64,000 bases of DNA from Aliikangiella sp. G2MR2-5 (GCF_015687155.1 NZ_JADPQF010000001.1:310001-374000); one strand, 5' to 3'; numbered from the stretch's first letter, positions 19,126-30,234 are shown. The notes: generated by a model not told the origin, from the letters alone. Numbers and translations are program-made.

Positions 19126-19587
19126 ATGAGTGAACAGATCTCTACCTTAGATATTCATGAGGTGATGAAACATCTGCCACACCGATATCCGTTCTTGCTT
19201 GTAGATAGGGTTACCGACTATAGATCTGGCGAATATCTGCACGCAATCAAAAATATAACTATAAACGAACCTTGTTTTACCGGGCATTTTCCTCATAGAC
19301 CTGTTATGCCAGGAGTTTTGATATTAGAAGCTTTGGCACAGGCAACAGGTATTCTGGCATTTAAAACCATGAATGAATTACCTGAGGAGAGCTCGCTTTA
19401 TTATTTCGTAGGAATCGATAATGCGAGATTTAAAAAGCCCGTAGAGCCAGGGGATCAAGTAGAGCTAAGAGTTAAATTATTAAAGCGCAAAAGGACGATG
19501 TGGAAATTTGAGGCGGAAGCACTAGTTGAGGGAAAAGTTGTTTGTTCCGCAGAATTAATGTGTTCAAAGCAGGAAATAGAGCCGTGA
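19126..19587 (+). CDS. fabZ: (3R)-hydroxyacyl-ACP dehydratase FabZ
   Basis: FabZ dehydrates beta-hydroxyacyl-ACP in fatty acid elongation and competes with LpxA for hydroxymyristoyl-ACP. The catalytic pair is His54 ([11 protein letters not shown]) and Glu68 (LILEALAQ), the same numbering as in E. coli when the ATG at 19126 is used. GGGGAATCGG lies just before that ATG, so an in-frame extension from 19105 was rejected. At 153 residues the size is normal. It overlaps lpxA by four bases (GTGA). Confidence 0.95.
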   Translation: MSEQISTLDIHEVMKHLPHRYPFLLVDRVTDYRSGEYLHAIKNITINEPCFTGHFPHRPVMPGVLILEALAQATGILAFKTMNELPEESSLYYFVGIDNARFKKPVEPGDQVELRVKLLKRKRTMWKFEAEALVEGKVVCSAELMCSKQEIEP

Positions 19588-20366
19588 GTAATATTCATCC
19601 TTCAGCCATAATACATCCTTCTGCAAAACTTGCCGATTCGGTAAAAGTTGGTCCTTTTAGTGTGATCGATGAAAACGTAAGTATTGATGAGGATACTGTT
19701 GTTGGTCCTCATGTAGTAATCAATGGACACACTCATATCGGTAAAGGAAATCATTTTTATCAGTTTTGTTCTGTTGGAGAAGCGAACCAGGACAAGAAGT
19801 ATCACGGCGAGCCAACTCGCACAATTATTGGAGACAACAATATTATTCGTGAGTCTTGTACAATTCATCGTGGAACCGTTGACGATCGTTCTGAAACTGT
19901 CATTGGGGATGGAAATCTGCTGATGGCATATACTCATGTCGCTCATGATTGTGTGATAGGAAATAATGTAACTATCGCTAATAGTTCGAATTTAGCTGGC
20001 CATGTAGTAGTGGGAGATTGGGCTATTCTCGGGGGGTTTTCCGGAGTCCATCAGTTTTGTCATATAGGTGCTCACGCTTTTGTAGGTATCAGAAGTACTG
20101 TTACTCAGGACATCGCCCCTTTTGTTCTTTATGCAGACTCTGCCCCGAGGGCAGTAAACACTGAAGGCTTGAGGAGACGAAACTTTGATTCAGATGAAAT
20201 CTCTAAAATTCGTAAAGCTTATCGTGTTATTTATCGTCAAGGATTGCTGCTGGAGCAGGTAATGGTGGAACTTGAAGAGTTAGCAAAAGACTCGCCTTCT
20301 GTTCAGTCTATGATCGACTTTATTAATACCTCGAAAAGAGGTTTGGCAAGAGGCTCTATGCTCTAG
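19584..20366 (+). CDS. lpxA: UDP-N-acetylglucosamine O-acyltransferase LpxA
   Basis: LpxA catalyses the first step of lipid A synthesis. The 260-residue protein begins [16 protein letters not shown] from a GTG that overlaps the fabZ stop (GTGA). This matches E. coli LpxA in length (262), so a longer frame from 19542 inside fabZ was rejected. Hexapeptide repeats fill residues 1-185; the catalytic His is His121 in [17 protein letters not shown] and the helical C-terminal domain [20 protein letters not shown] are also clear. It is the last gene of the long plus-strand run and is followed by a terminator. Confidence 0.96.
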   Translation: MSNIHPSAIIHPSAKLADSVKVGPFSVIDENVSIDEDTVVGPHVVINGHTHIGKGNHFYQFCSVGEANQDKKYHGEPTRTIIGDNNIIRESCTIHRGTVDDRSETVIGDGNLLMAYTHVAHDCVIGNNVTIANSSNLAGHVVVGDWAILGGFSGVHQFCHIGAHAFVGIRSTVTQDIAPFVLYADSAPRAVNTEGLRRRNFDSDEISKIRKAYRVIYRQGLLLEQVMVELEELAKDSPSVQSMIDFINTSKRGLARGSML

Positions 20367-20392
20367 TTCGATTTGTTAAGGATCGCTCTATG

Positions 20393-20420
20393 AAAAGCCC
20401 GGCATTGTCTGGGCTTTTTT
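20393..20420. terminator. Terminator between lpxA and lpxB, probably bidirectional
   Basis: AAAAGCCC (20393-20400) pairs with GGGCTTTT (20411-20418), and two inner pairs tighten the stem to a 6-base loop. On plus it ends in TTTTTT, and on minus the complementary arm ends in TTTT. It lies between the convergent lpxA and lpxB stops. Confidence 0.85.
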
Positions 20421-20457
20421 GGAACTGAATTAAACTCGTTTACTATTTTCGCCTGAT

Positions 20458-21591
20458 TTAAAGCATTGAGTTAGCTAGTTGTGCGACCTTTCGCGAACCA
20501 CCTCCGACACCCAGTTTATTTTTGATGCTGGCTAGTTCATCTAGCATGTTTTGCCGGTAGCTAGCGTTATCCAGAAGTTCACAAATTTCGTCCGCGATCT
20601 TTTGTGGTTTAGCATTTCCCTGAATAAGTTCTTTCATTATCAATTTCTGAGCGACAATATTGACCAGACCTACCCACTCGATACTTATCAGTCGGCTAAG
20701 GATCGCATATGATATTGGAGACATATGGTAGACGATTACGCTCGGTATTCCCATCAATCCTGCTTCCAGTGTAGCGGTTCCAGAAGCGACAATCATCGCA
20801 TCACAAACAGACATTACGTTGTAAGAAAGGTCTTGAATCAATTTGATATTGAGATCCTGGTAGTTTTTGCAAAAGCTTTGAACTTCTTCCAGTTCCAAAG
20901 TGCTTGCCACCGCAAGGACAAACTGAAGTTGGGGTTTTTGATTTTTTAGTTTTCTTGCCGCCTCTAACTGGATGGGCAAAATCCGTTTTAATTCGCTCCT
21001 TCGGCTTCCCGGTAAAAGACCGACTATTGGTTTTGTAGCCTCGAGTCCATAACCCGAAATAAGATCTATTTTATCTTTATTCGCTTTGACTTCATCAACT
21101 AGTGGGTTCCCCACAAAGGTTACAGGTACGTTTGCTTTTTGATAAAACTCTACTTCAAATGGAAAGAGTACAGCCATCATGTCGACCCTTTCTTTCATCT
21201 TATACACTCTATTGGGACGCCAGGCCCAAACTTGTGGTCCAATATAGAACAAAACTTTAATACCATGCTGTTTTGCAGTTTGTGCCAGCTTGTTGTTAAA
21301 TTCCTGGTAGTCAACCAGAATAAGAAGGTCTGGCTTCTCTTTTATCACCTGCTCTTGCATGAAGGTAAGCGCTGCTTTGAGCTTTCTGTAGTTCAGAAGA
21401 ACCTCTACCAGACCCATGACAGCTAATTCTTTGCAGTCGAGAACAACTTCAGCGCCTGCCGCACGAAGCTTATCTCCGCCCATTGCTTTAACCTTCACAT
21501 GAGGGTTAATTTGCTTCAGCTCTTTCACCAGGTTAGCGGCGTGTAGATCTCCTGATGCTTCGCCCGCACTAATAACTATTTTTTGATTCAT
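20458..21591 (-). CDS. lpxB: Lipid A disaccharide synthase
   Basis: LpxB joins UDP-2,3-diacylglucosamine and lipid X. The N-terminus KIVISAGEASGDLHAANLV is the family hallmark. VDYQEFNNKLA, YIGPQVWAWRPNRV, FVGNPLVDEV, GLLPGSRRSELKRILP and a C-terminal SGTATLEAGLMGIPSVIVYH block complete the glycosyltransferase-B pattern. The ATG at 21591 is chosen (377 residues, as in E. coli ~382) because GGA lies suitably upstream and the family starts just before KIVISAGEASGD. It is on the opposite strand to lpxA and rnhB, whereas relatives usually keep lpxA-lpxB-rnhB co-directional, so this gene has been inverted or re-inserted. Confidence 0.96.
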   Translation of the reverse strand: MNQKIVISAGEASGDLHAANLVKELKQINPHVKVKAMGGDKLRAAGAEVVLDCKELAVMGLVEVLLNYRKLKAALTFMQEQVIKEKPDLLILVDYQEFNNKLAQTAKQHGIKVLFYIGPQVWAWRPNRVYKMKERVDMMAVLFPFEVEFYQKANVPVTFVGNPLVDEVKANKDKIDLISGYGLEATKPIVGLLPGSRRSELKRILPIQLEAARKLKNQKPQLQFVLAVASTLELEEVQSFCKNYQDLNIKLIQDLSYNVMSVCDAMIVASGTATLEAGLMGIPSVIVYHMSPISYAILSRLISIEWVGLVNIVAQKLIMKELIQGNAKPQKIADEICELLDNASYRQNMLDELASIKNKLGVGGGSRKVAQLANSML

Positions 21592-21881
21592 TAGTTTTCC
21601 AAGGTCTAACCAAGACTTCATTGGCTTACAATAAAAGTTTGACGGTTAAGTTTACTGATCTCGTCAGAATATTCGACCGCGAAAGATAGCATAAATCGGC
21701 TAGTCATGGAATCTGGCTCCCTACCTTAACAGGCTACAAAGCGAAATATATGATTCAAAAGAAAATTGTTAACTGCGGCTGGGAAAGAATAAGCGAGTAT
21801 GAAATAATTGCTTTCATGAAAATATATCTGCTTGTTCAATAGTGAGTTCAAGCTTTTGAAAAATAAGAAAATTTAGTTTTT

Positions 21882-22472
21882 GTGGGGCTTAAATTGGGGA
21901 TAGATAGACTAATTGCTGGAGTTGATGAAGTTGGTCGAGGTCCGCTAGCGGGGCCTGTGATTGCTGCGGCAGTCATCCTGGATCCGGCGAATCCAATTGA
22001 CGGATTAACTGATTCGAAAAAGTTGAGTGAAAAAAAGCGGGAAATACTGACCCAGGAAATTAAAGAAAAAGCACTGGCCTGGTGTATTGCACGTTGTGAG
22101 CCTGAAGAAATCGACCAGATCAATATTTTACAGGCGAGTTTACTAGCGATGACCAGGGCGGTCGAAGGACTTGATATTGCTCCCGAACATTGTCTAGTTG
22201 ACGGTAACAAGCTTCCCAAACTCCCGTGTAGCGCTGAGGCAATTGTTAAAGGTGATTTGAAAGAGCCGGCGATCAGTGCAGCCTCCATTATCGCCAAAGT
22301 TACACGTGACCAGGAAATGGTTGCAATGGAAGAACGCTACCCTGGTTATGGATTTGCTCAACATAAAGGCTATCCGACAAAAGCACATAGGGAAGCAATT
22401 GCCTTGTTAGGCGTTACAGAAATTCACCGCAAAAGTTTTGGACCCGTTCAAAAGCAACTTGAGCTGATATAA
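21882..22472 (+). CDS. rnhB: Ribonuclease HII
   Basis: RNase HII removes ribonucleotides misincorporated in DNA. The DEDD active site begins with Asp15-Glu16 in [15 protein letters not shown]. Further motifs are [21 protein letters not shown] and [11 protein letters not shown]. The length of 196 residues (from GTG at 21882) matches E. coli (198). A TTG at 21894 with GGGG six bases upstream is a possible alternative start, which would shorten the protein by four residues. It precedes dnaE, the usual arrangement. Confidence 0.95.
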   Translation: MGLKLGIDRLIAGVDEVGRGPLAGPVIAAAVILDPANPIDGLTDSKKLSEKKREILTQEIKEKALAWCIARCEPEEIDQINILQASLLAMTRAVEGLDIAPEHCLVDGNKLPKLPCSAEAIVKGDLKEPAISAASIIAKVTRDQEMVAMEERYPGYGFAQHKGYPTKAHREAIALLGVTEIHRKSFGPVQKQLELI

Positions 22473-22525
22473 AACCTGGATCGCTCAAAGTGATTTATCT
22501 GATGAGTAAAAGAAGCTAATTAAAT

Positions 22526-25500
22526 ATGTCTGAAGTAGCAAACACTGCAGAACAGAATCTGGAGAGCAACACTGTCCGGGCCAAGTCCTTTATACATCTC
22601 AGGATGCACACCGAATTTTCCATGGTTGATGGGATATGTCGAATCAATCCAACATTGGATAGGGCTGCAGAACTTGAGATGCCAGCCATTGCGATTACAG
22701 ATCATGTAAATTTCTGCGGCTTGATTAAATTTTATCGTAAAGCCATTGCCAACGGAATCAAGCCAATTGTTGGTACCGATCTTTGGATAAATGATTCAAA
22801 TGATGAAAATGATTTTTTCCGGATTGGTGTTCTTTGCATGAATGATGCGGGTTATCTCAATGCTAAAAAGCTAATATCGAGGGCTTACCAAACTAATCAG
22901 AAAATGGGGAAGCCCATTGTTGAGAAAGAATGGTTAACCGAGTTAAATGAGGGCTTGATAGTTCTTTCTGGAGGCAAGGATGGAGATGTTGGTCGGTCAC
23001 TGCTAGCCAATAATCACGAACAAGCAGCCAGTCAGCTTGGCTTCTGGAATTTACATTTTCCACAACGCTATTACCTTGAATTACAAAGAACAGGGCGGCC
23101 AGGAGAGGGAGCCTATATCCAGTCAGTTTCCGGATTCGCTCAAGGCAGTGGAACTCCAGTGGTAGCCACGAATGACGTTTGTTTTCTGGAACAAAAAGAT
23201 TTCGAAGCACATGAAATTCGAGTTTGTATTAATCAGGGGCGTGTACTCGACGACCCTCGTCGACCTAAGACTTACTCTGAACAACAGTATTTAAAATCAT
23301 CAGAAGAAATGTGGGAGCTTTTTTCCGATATACCCGAAGCGATAGAAAACACCATTCAAATTGCCAAACGTTGCAATGTTCACTTGCATCTGGGAGAGTA
23401 CTTCCTGCCCAACTATCCTATTCCAGAGGGAATGACTATTGAAGAGTATTTCTGCGAACTAAGCCGAGAAGGTCTGGAAGAGCGTCTGGAGTTTTTGTTC
23501 GATACCAGTGCAGAAGACTTTGCTGAAAAACGAAAGGAGTATGATGAAAGGCTTCAGATAGAGCTGGATGTAATTAATCAAATGGGGTTTCCTGGCTATT
23601 TCCTTATTGTTGCCGACTTTATTCGATGGGGCAAGGACAATGGGATTCCTGTCGGTCCAGGCCGTGGTTCCGGAGCAGGCTCTTTGGTGGCTTATGCGCT
23701 TAAAATTACTGACCTAGACCCGCTTCAATACGATTTACTTTTCGAAAGATTCCTCAATCCTGAGCGAGTTTCCATGCCCGATTTTGATATCGACTTCTGC
23801 ATGGATGGACGAGACAAAGTCATCGACTATGTAGCAGAAAAATACGGCAGAAATGCAGTTTCTCAGATTATTACTTTTGGTCGGCTTGCAGCTAAAGCGG
23901 TAATTCGCGATGTTGGTCGGGTGATGAGTCAGCCTTATGGTTTCGTCGATAAAATTTCCAAAATGATCCCTTTCGATCCCGGCATGACTTTGAAGAAAGC
24001 CTGGGAGGCAGAACCTGAAATTGCTACACGCTATGAAGAAGAGGAGGATTTCAGAGAACTCTGGGACATGGCCGTTAAATTGGAAGGTATAACACGTAAT
24101 GCGGGTAAACACGCCGGAGGTGTAGTAATTTCACCTTCGGATTTGACTGACTTCGCTGCACTTTATTGTGATGAATCCGGCGGAGGACTGGTGACCCAAT
24201 TTGATAAGGATGACGTTGAAACCGCAGGTCTGGTTAAGTTTGACTTTCTTGGGCTACGAACATTGACGATCATCGACTGGGCCCTCGAAATGGTTAATGA
24301 GCAACTGCGCTCCGCAGAAGAAGGCCCTTTGCAAATTGAATCCATTGACCTGGAAGATCCTAAATCATTCGAGCTATTAAAATCTGCCAATACTACTGCT
24401 GTATTCCAGCTGGAATCCCGAGGAATGAAAGAGCTGATCAAAAAGCTTTTGCCGAGCTGTTTTGAGGACATTATTGCATTGGTGGCGCTGTTTAGACCGG
24501 GCCCCCTTGGTTCAGGCATGGTAGATGACTTTATCAATCGTAAACATGGTCGTCAGGAGGTGGCTTATCCTCACTCAGACTATCAACATGAAGATCTTAA
24601 GCCCGTACTAGAACCTACTTATGGAATCATTCTCTATCAGGAACAGGTAATGCAGATCGCGCAGGTACTCGCCAACTTTACTCTAGGTGGTGCGGACTTG
24701 CTTCGTCGTGCAATGGGTAAGAAAAAACCAGAGGTAATGGAAGAACAACGTAAGATCTTCATGAAAGGTGCAATTGCGAGAGATGTTGATGGAGAGCTCG
24801 CGGGCCACATTTTTGATTTGATGGAAAAATTTGCCGGTTATGGATTTAACAAGTCGCATTCAGCTGCCTATGCGCTGGTATCTTTCCAGACCGCGTGGTT
24901 AAAAACGCACTATCCAGCGCCTTTTATGGCCGCGGTAATGTCGTCAGATATGGATAATACTGACAAGGTGGTTACATATGTTGATGATGCTAAATCGAAC
25001 GGCATTGAAATTGTGCCACCAGATGTTAACAGAGGGCAATATAAGTTCACTATTGATGGGCCTAAAACGATTATCTATGGAATTGGAGCAATTAAAGGAG
25101 TCGGTGAAGCAGCAATTCAATCGGTTGTTGAAGAGCGGGAAAAAAATGGTAAGTTCAGAGATTTGTTTGATTTCTGTAATCGTGTCGATCTTAAAAAAGT
25201 CAACAGAAGAAACCTGGAGGCGATGATCCGTGCGGGAGCGCTTGATGCGTTAGGTCCAAGTAGAGCGGTAATGATGGCATCATTGGAGCATGCGATTAAA
25301 AGTGCCGAACAGTTTAAAAAGGATCAATTAATCGGTCAAAATGATCTTTTCGGTTCGCCTACAGATACCTCAGGTGATAAAGCGCCAGAATTTGCTTTGG
25401 TAAGGCCCTGGCCTGAAGAGAAGGTGCTTCAAGGAGAAAAGGATACTCTCGGTCTGTATTTAACCGGACATCCTATCGATCGCTACTTACCGGAAATTAA

Positions 25501-26053
25501 ACAATTTTGTAACTTACGACTTAACTCTCTGCAGCCAACTCGCCGCGGGGAGTATGTTTCAGTTGCGGGTTTGATTGTTGGTATTCGAGTCATGAAAACC
25601 AAAAAAGGATTGAGCTGGGCAATCGTATCACTGGATGATCAAAGTGGCAGGGTAGACGTGATGGTTTACAACGATCTCTATGAGTCTTGTCGGGAAATTC
25701 TGACCAAAGACGGCATCATTGTGGCCAAAGGCGATATTAGCAATGACGATTTTTCTGGGGGGTTGAAAATGAGTGCCGTAGAAATTGAAGAGTTGACCGT
25801 TGTCAGAGAGCAAAAGGCTGATCATTTGAGTGTTAAACTGGACTTTAATCAGAACAACCTTTTAGCTGAAGAGTTAATCGAGACCATTGCACCTTTCAAA
25901 GGAGGCTTGTGTCCACTCAGATTTGATACCTCGCTGGACAATATTCAGGCAGAAATCGTTGCCTCGGGTGAATGGTCGGTAAAACCGACCGACGAGCTGC
26001 TTTTCAATTTGAGTAATATTACCGGGTGCAACAAGGTGGTTGTAAAATACTAG
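22526..26053 (+). CDS. dnaE: DNA polymerase III alpha subunit
   Basis: This is the replicative polymerase subunit of 1175 residues. The order is PHP domain (~25-290, starting FIHLRMHTEFSMVDG and ITDHVNFCG), palm with catalytic Asp419 and Asp421 (MPDFDIDF) and a third Asp near 573 (KFDFLGLRTL), thumb and fingers (GPGRGSGAGSLVAY, KHAGGVVISP, MGKKKPEVM), and then HhH (~885-950) and OB-fold (~1030-1100, YVSVAGLIVGIRVM). The length is close to the E. coli 1160. It lies 53 bases after rnhB. The gene is intact and no intein is visible. Confidence 0.97.
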   Translation: MSEVANTAEQNLESNTVRAKSFIHLRMHTEFSMVDGICRINPTLDRAAELEMPAIAITDHVNFCGLIKFYRKAIANGIKPIVGTDLWINDSNDENDFFRIGVLCMNDAGYLNAKKLISRAYQTNQKMGKPIVEKEWLTELNEGLIVLSGGKDGDVGRSLLANNHEQAASQLGFWNLHFPQRYYLELQRTGRPGEGAYIQSVSGFAQGSGTPVVATNDVCFLEQKDFEAHEIRVCINQGRVLDDPRRPKTYSEQQYLKSSEEMWELFSDIPEAIENTIQIAKRCNVHLHLGEYFLPNYPIPEGMTIEEYFCELSREGLEERLEFLFDTSAEDFAEKRKEYDERLQIELDVINQMGFPGYFLIVADFIRWGKDNGIPVGPGRGSGAGSLVAYALKITDLDPLQYDLLFERFLNPERVSMPDFDIDFCMDGRDKVIDYVAEKYGRNAVSQIITFGRLAAKAVIRDVGRVMSQPYGFVDKISKMIPFDPGMTLKKAWEAEPEIATRYEEEEDFRELWDMAVKLEGITRNAGKHAGGVVISPSDLTDFAALYCDESGGGLVTQFDKDDVETAGLVKFDFLGLRTLTIIDWALEMVNEQLRSAEEGPLQIESIDLEDPKSFELLKSANTTAVFQLESRGMKELIKKLLPSCFEDIIALVALFRPGPLGSGMVDDFINRKHGRQEVAYPHSDYQHEDLKPVLEPTYGIILYQEQVMQIAQVLANFTLGGADLLRRAMGKKKPEVMEEQRKIFMKGAIARDVDGELAGHIFDLMEKFAGYGFNKSHSAAYALVSFQTAWLKTHYPAPFMAAVMSSDMDNTDKVVTYVDDAKSNGIEIVPPDVNRGQYKFTIDGPKTIIYGIGAIKGVGEAAIQSVVEEREKNGKFRDLFDFCNRVDLKKVNRRNLEAMIRAGALDALGPSRAVMMASLEHAIKSAEQFKKDQLIGQNDLFGSPTDTSGDKAPEFALVRPWPEEKVLQGEKDTLGLYLTGHPIDRYLPEIKQFCNLRLNSLQPTRRGEYVSVAGLIVGIRVMKTKKGLSWAIVSLDDQSGRVDVMVYNDLYESCREILTKDGIIVAKGDISNDDFSGGLKMSAVEIEELTVVREQKADHLSVKLDFNQNNLLAEELIETIAPFKGGLCPLRFDTSLDNIQAEIVASGEWSVKPTDELLFNLSNITGCNKVVVKY

Positions 26054-26077
26054 GCGCTACCTGATAAGGTTAAATGT

Positions 26078-26572
26078 CTACTCGGGACTAATTATCTTAT
26101 TCATTCGGTAGTCATCCATAATATAGCCATTACCTATGTCTATTTGTATGGCTTCTATATTTTCGAAGCCCATCTTTAAGTAAGCCTCGTACGCGGGGTT
26201 GAATTTATTGACTGTTAACTCAATCTTGTTTGCCGCCGATTGCCTGGCCAGACTCTCGACAAAGGTAAGCATTTGACGACCGAAACCTTTGCCACGAGTT
26301 GATTGATCGAGATAGAACTTGCTCAGGAAAAGAGTATTACTTCGTGGTTGTACTGAAAAGTAGCCCACAGGCTGTTCGTCCTGTATAACCAAATAATACT
26401 GATAACCCTGCTCTATCTGTTCCTGAATGGCTGATTCGGACTGGAATTTTTCCAGCATGTATTCAACTTGAGCGGAGCCGATAATGGGGATGTAGTGTTC
26501 TTCCCAAATAGGCTTGGCTAGCAGACTTATTGCACCAGCTTCTTGCTTGGTTACGAGATTTATTTCTAGCAT
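26078..26572 (-). CDS. GNAT-family N-acetyltransferase
   Basis: The 164-residue protein has the GNAT fold. The acetyl-CoA loop is in TRGKGFGRQMLTFVESLA (~95-113), followed by IELTVNKFNPAYEAYLKMGFENIE, the typical motif B region. YYLVIQDEQPVGYFSVQP matches the central strands. The acceptor substrate is not predictable. The gene is convergent with dnaE, with only ~25 bases between the stops and no clear terminator, and divergent from mreB. Confidence 0.85.
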   Translation of the reverse strand: MLEINLVTKQEAGAISLLAKPIWEEHYIPIIGSAQVEYMLEKFQSESAIQEQIEQGYQYYLVIQDEQPVGYFSVQPRSNTLFLSKFYLDQSTRGKGFGRQMLTFVESLARQSAANKIELTVNKFNPAYEAYLKMGFENIEAIQIDIGNGYIMDDYRMNKIISPE

Positions 26573-26741
26573 AGGGGTCTCTGGAACTAATTTTAATGAA
26601 TCGCATCATAAAACATAAGAAAATTAAAGCAAACCCTTCTGTTTCTATAATAAGTAAGCGATAATCAGCAGCAATTGCTTCTAAACAGGCTGAATTGAAG
26701 CTTTAGCAAAAAGTCAGAGAATTAATGAGCGTAATTAATAA

Positions 26742-27803
<1,062 letters not shown>

Positions 27804-27856
27804 TTTGCAGCCTCTGAGTTTAAGCACTCTAATCTATTAAGTTCTCCTACTATTAA

Positions 27857-27885
27857 GACCCCGTAATTATTGCGGGGTAATTTCT
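27857..27885 (+). terminator. Probable terminator after mreB
   Basis: ACCCCG (27858-27863) pairs with CGGGGT (27873-27878) around a 9-base loop and is followed by AATTTCTT. The stem is short but GC-rich. It separates mreB from the coiled-coil gene. Confidence 0.6.
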
Positions 27886-27966
27886 TAAAAATCAATACAA
27901 TAGGCAATATCTCGCTTTCTCATCTATACTCAAATCAAGAGTTTATCCGATAGAACGAAGTAATAA

Positions 27967-29319
27967 TTGTCTACCTCTTCCGTTGTTATTCTTGGTCAAG
28001 TCTTTCTGGTACTTATCGTTGTCGCCGGAGCCCTTCTCTATTATCTGAACAACCTGAACAATGAGCTGCAAGACGCAATTGAGAGCTTTAGAGAAAAATT
28101 AAAAGATGAAAAACGCCATTCTAAAGGACTCAGGATTAAGGTTCAGGAACAAATTCGTACCATCGAATCGCTTCAAAGATTATTAGATAGCGAGAAATCG
28201 AAAGATAGTGACTTATCTAAACAACTAGAAGAGATTGCTGCGGAGTATGAAGAGCTTCAGGCCGTGCTCGCCAAGCTTGAGAAATCGGAAAGCAAGTTAA
28301 GTAAGAAGCTGAAGGATTCCGAACAAAGTGAAGAACTATTGAAAGAAACCCTGGATTCATTAAAGAGTCGGTTAAATGAGCTGGAAGACAAGCTGGAAGA
28401 GCAGAACACATCAGTTTTAGATAACACTCTTATGACTGACGTAGAAGAAGTGAATTATGAAGAGTTGTATCATGAGCTAAAGAACGCGATTGCTTTTAAT
28501 ATGACAGGAGGTGAGCAGGTATTGGATGTACTTCGCTCACGACTTCTGGAAAACGGCAACTATTCGGAAAGTGAACAATTAGGGCAGTTAAAAGAGCGAT
28601 ATAATTCCATTGGCGAAATGGTCGGAGTGGTTGATGATGTGACTATTTTTTCGGATGAACAGGCAGATTCGAAAACTAATGAGGAAGCTGAAGCGGAAAT
28701 AGATCAGGCTGAAGCTTCTCTGGAGCAGGCCAATAAAACAATAAAACAAGCAGAAGCATTTACAACTTCCAATTTAAAAGAAAACGAAAGCCTGGAAGAG
28801 CAAATTAATTTACTGACCGGCAAGCTTTCTGAAGCTCTTAAAATAAAAGATAAGCTCAAAAAAGATCTTTCAATTACCAGTGAACAACTAATGGCCTTTG
28901 TTGCAAAAGCTAAGGTTTTTCACGCACAAAAAGAGCAAATTAGAATGCATAAGGCAACCCAGAACCAGATGCATAGAAATTATGTTGGTTTAAGTAATGA
29001 GCACAAAGAATTATCTCGTAAGTATCGTAATCTGGAAGCCAGAAACAAGCTTCTCCAAGTACAAGCAGAGTCCCAGAATGTCGATCCTGAACTGGTTAAC
29101 AAGTTAGAAGGATTAAGGAGCAAGCTCGAGGAAAAAGAGTCAATCATGGACCGGCTCAAAGTTGAGAATGAAATGTTAGAGCAACAGTTTCTTAAGATAT
29201 CGAAAGAGTCAACCGTCGCCGATGAGACAGCACAGGCTCTCGCTCGACTCACAAGCGAGCATCAGTTGCTAGAGCAACAATACCTTGAAGTTCTCAATGA
29301 ACTGGACAAGACTGAATAA
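27967..29319 (+). CDS. Membrane-anchored coiled-coil protein of unknown function
   Basis: I do not recognise a family. The 450-residue protein has one N-terminal transmembrane helix (~8-26, VVILGQVFLVLIVVAGALLYYL) and then two long, charged heptad-rich coiled coils (~30-145 and ~235-450). A middle segment (~155-215, with YEELYHELKNAIAFNMTGGEQVLDVLRSRLLENG) may fold separately. There is no signal for cleavage, so the coils face the cytosol or periplasm as a tethered rod. Translation must begin at the TTG at 27967, as no ATG or GTG fits upstream of the helix. It lies between mreB and a convergent response regulator. A role in cell shape or localised signalling would be a guess. Confidence 0.7.
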   Translation: MSTSSVVILGQVFLVLIVVAGALLYYLNNLNNELQDAIESFREKLKDEKRHSKGLRIKVQEQIRTIESLQRLLDSEKSKDSDLSKQLEEIAAEYEELQAVLAKLEKSESKLSKKLKDSEQSEELLKETLDSLKSRLNELEDKLEEQNTSVLDNTLMTDVEEVNYEELYHELKNAIAFNMTGGEQVLDVLRSRLLENGNYSESEQLGQLKERYNSIGEMVGVVDDVTIFSDEQADSKTNEEAEAEIDQAEASLEQANKTIKQAEAFTTSNLKENESLEEQINLLTGKLSEALKIKDKLKKDLSITSEQLMAFVAKAKVFHAQKEQIRMHKATQNQMHRNYVGLSNEHKELSRKYRNLEARNKLLQVQAESQNVDPELVNKLEGLRSKLEEKESIMDRLKVENEMLEQQFLKISKESTVADETAQALARLTSEHQLLEQQYLEVLNELDKTE

Positions 29320-29346
29320 AGAGAAAGTTCCTGTAGCGGGAGGAGA

Positions 29347-30234
29347 TCAGAGGGCTTCGCCTCGGGATTCGAGACATATAGTTGAATAACTGGAAGAACC
29401 GTCATCGAAAGTAAACTTTAAATCCAGTCGTTCTTCTTCGGGAATCTTGTCCAGTCGGGCAACCTTCTTAATCATTTTTTGCATATTGTATGTTTTTAAC
29501 AGACGAAGCTCCGCAGATTTATCAACATTGTAAAAGCAGACCGCAATAATTGATAAAGCTTTGAGCAGAGCTTTGGCCAATAGCTTATCGTCAAATGGCT
29601 CTCCTCTAAATACGCTCGAGGCAAACTTCTCTGCGAGTTGGTCGGATGAAGTTGAATCCAGAATCTGAATGGCTTTGACCTTTTTATCCTTGTCTCCAAA
29701 AAGCGCAATTGTGCATGGCAATTCTAGTTCATTCACTGACACGGGTTTGACTTTTTCGACTTTTATTACATGACTGGTTATTGTCGACAATAAAGTACTC
29801 ATTGCTGCCGGAGAGGGGAATATCAGATCTTTGATATGCGGAAAGGCATTGGTCAGGGTTGAAGCACCTGAAAGTGCCGGAATAAGGTTTTCTTTGAGAG
29901 TTTCTGCGGTAAAAGGTTTGTTTACCACAAACATTGCACCTGAAGCTTTTGCTCTTTTAAGAGACGACTCATTTTTCTCCGCAGTAATGAAGCCGATACG
30001 GGTTCCCAGCTTCAACTCGTTAACTTTTTCCAGTACTTGAATTCCGGTCATTTCAGGCATGTGCCAGTCGAGCAGAACCATGTCAGGTTGCCAATGCTTG
30101 ATAATTTCAAGCGCCTCCTTACCATTGTCGGCATATTTGAAGTCATGATCTTTGTAGCCAGCATTGCTGAGTGTTCTTTGAACAATTGTTTGCATTGCCT
30201 TACTATCATCGACTATTAGGAACTTTAGGCTCAT
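29347..30234 (-). CDS. Response regulator with uncharacterised C-terminal domain
   Basis: The N-terminal ~120 residues are a canonical receiver: acidic pair Asp9-Asp10 (LIVDDSK), phosphoacceptor Asp56 (VLLDWHMPEMTG), Thr84 (FITAEK) and Lys106 (VNKPF). The C-terminal ~165 residues lack a DNA-binding, GGDEF, EAL or HD signature. The stretch around PCTIALFGDKDKKVKAIQIL with a SSDQLAEKFASSVF helix faintly resembles CheX-type phosphatase folds, but this is weak. The output is therefore probably protein-protein or enzymatic. The gene faces the coiled-coil gene with 27 bases between stops. No kinase is adjacent. Confidence 0.85.
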   Translation of the reverse strand: MSLKFLIVDDSKAMQTIVQRTLSNAGYKDHDFKYADNGKEALEIIKHWQPDMVLLDWHMPEMTGIQVLEKVNELKLGTRIGFITAEKNESSLKRAKASGAMFVVNKPFTAETLKENLIPALSGASTLTNAFPHIKDLIFPSPAAMSTLLSTITSHVIKVEKVKPVSVNELELPCTIALFGDKDKKVKAIQILDSTSSDQLAEKFASSVFRGEPFDDKLLAKALLKALSIIAVCFYNVDKSAELRLLKTYNMQKMIKKVARLDKIPEEERLDLKFTFDDGSSSYSTICLESRGEAL

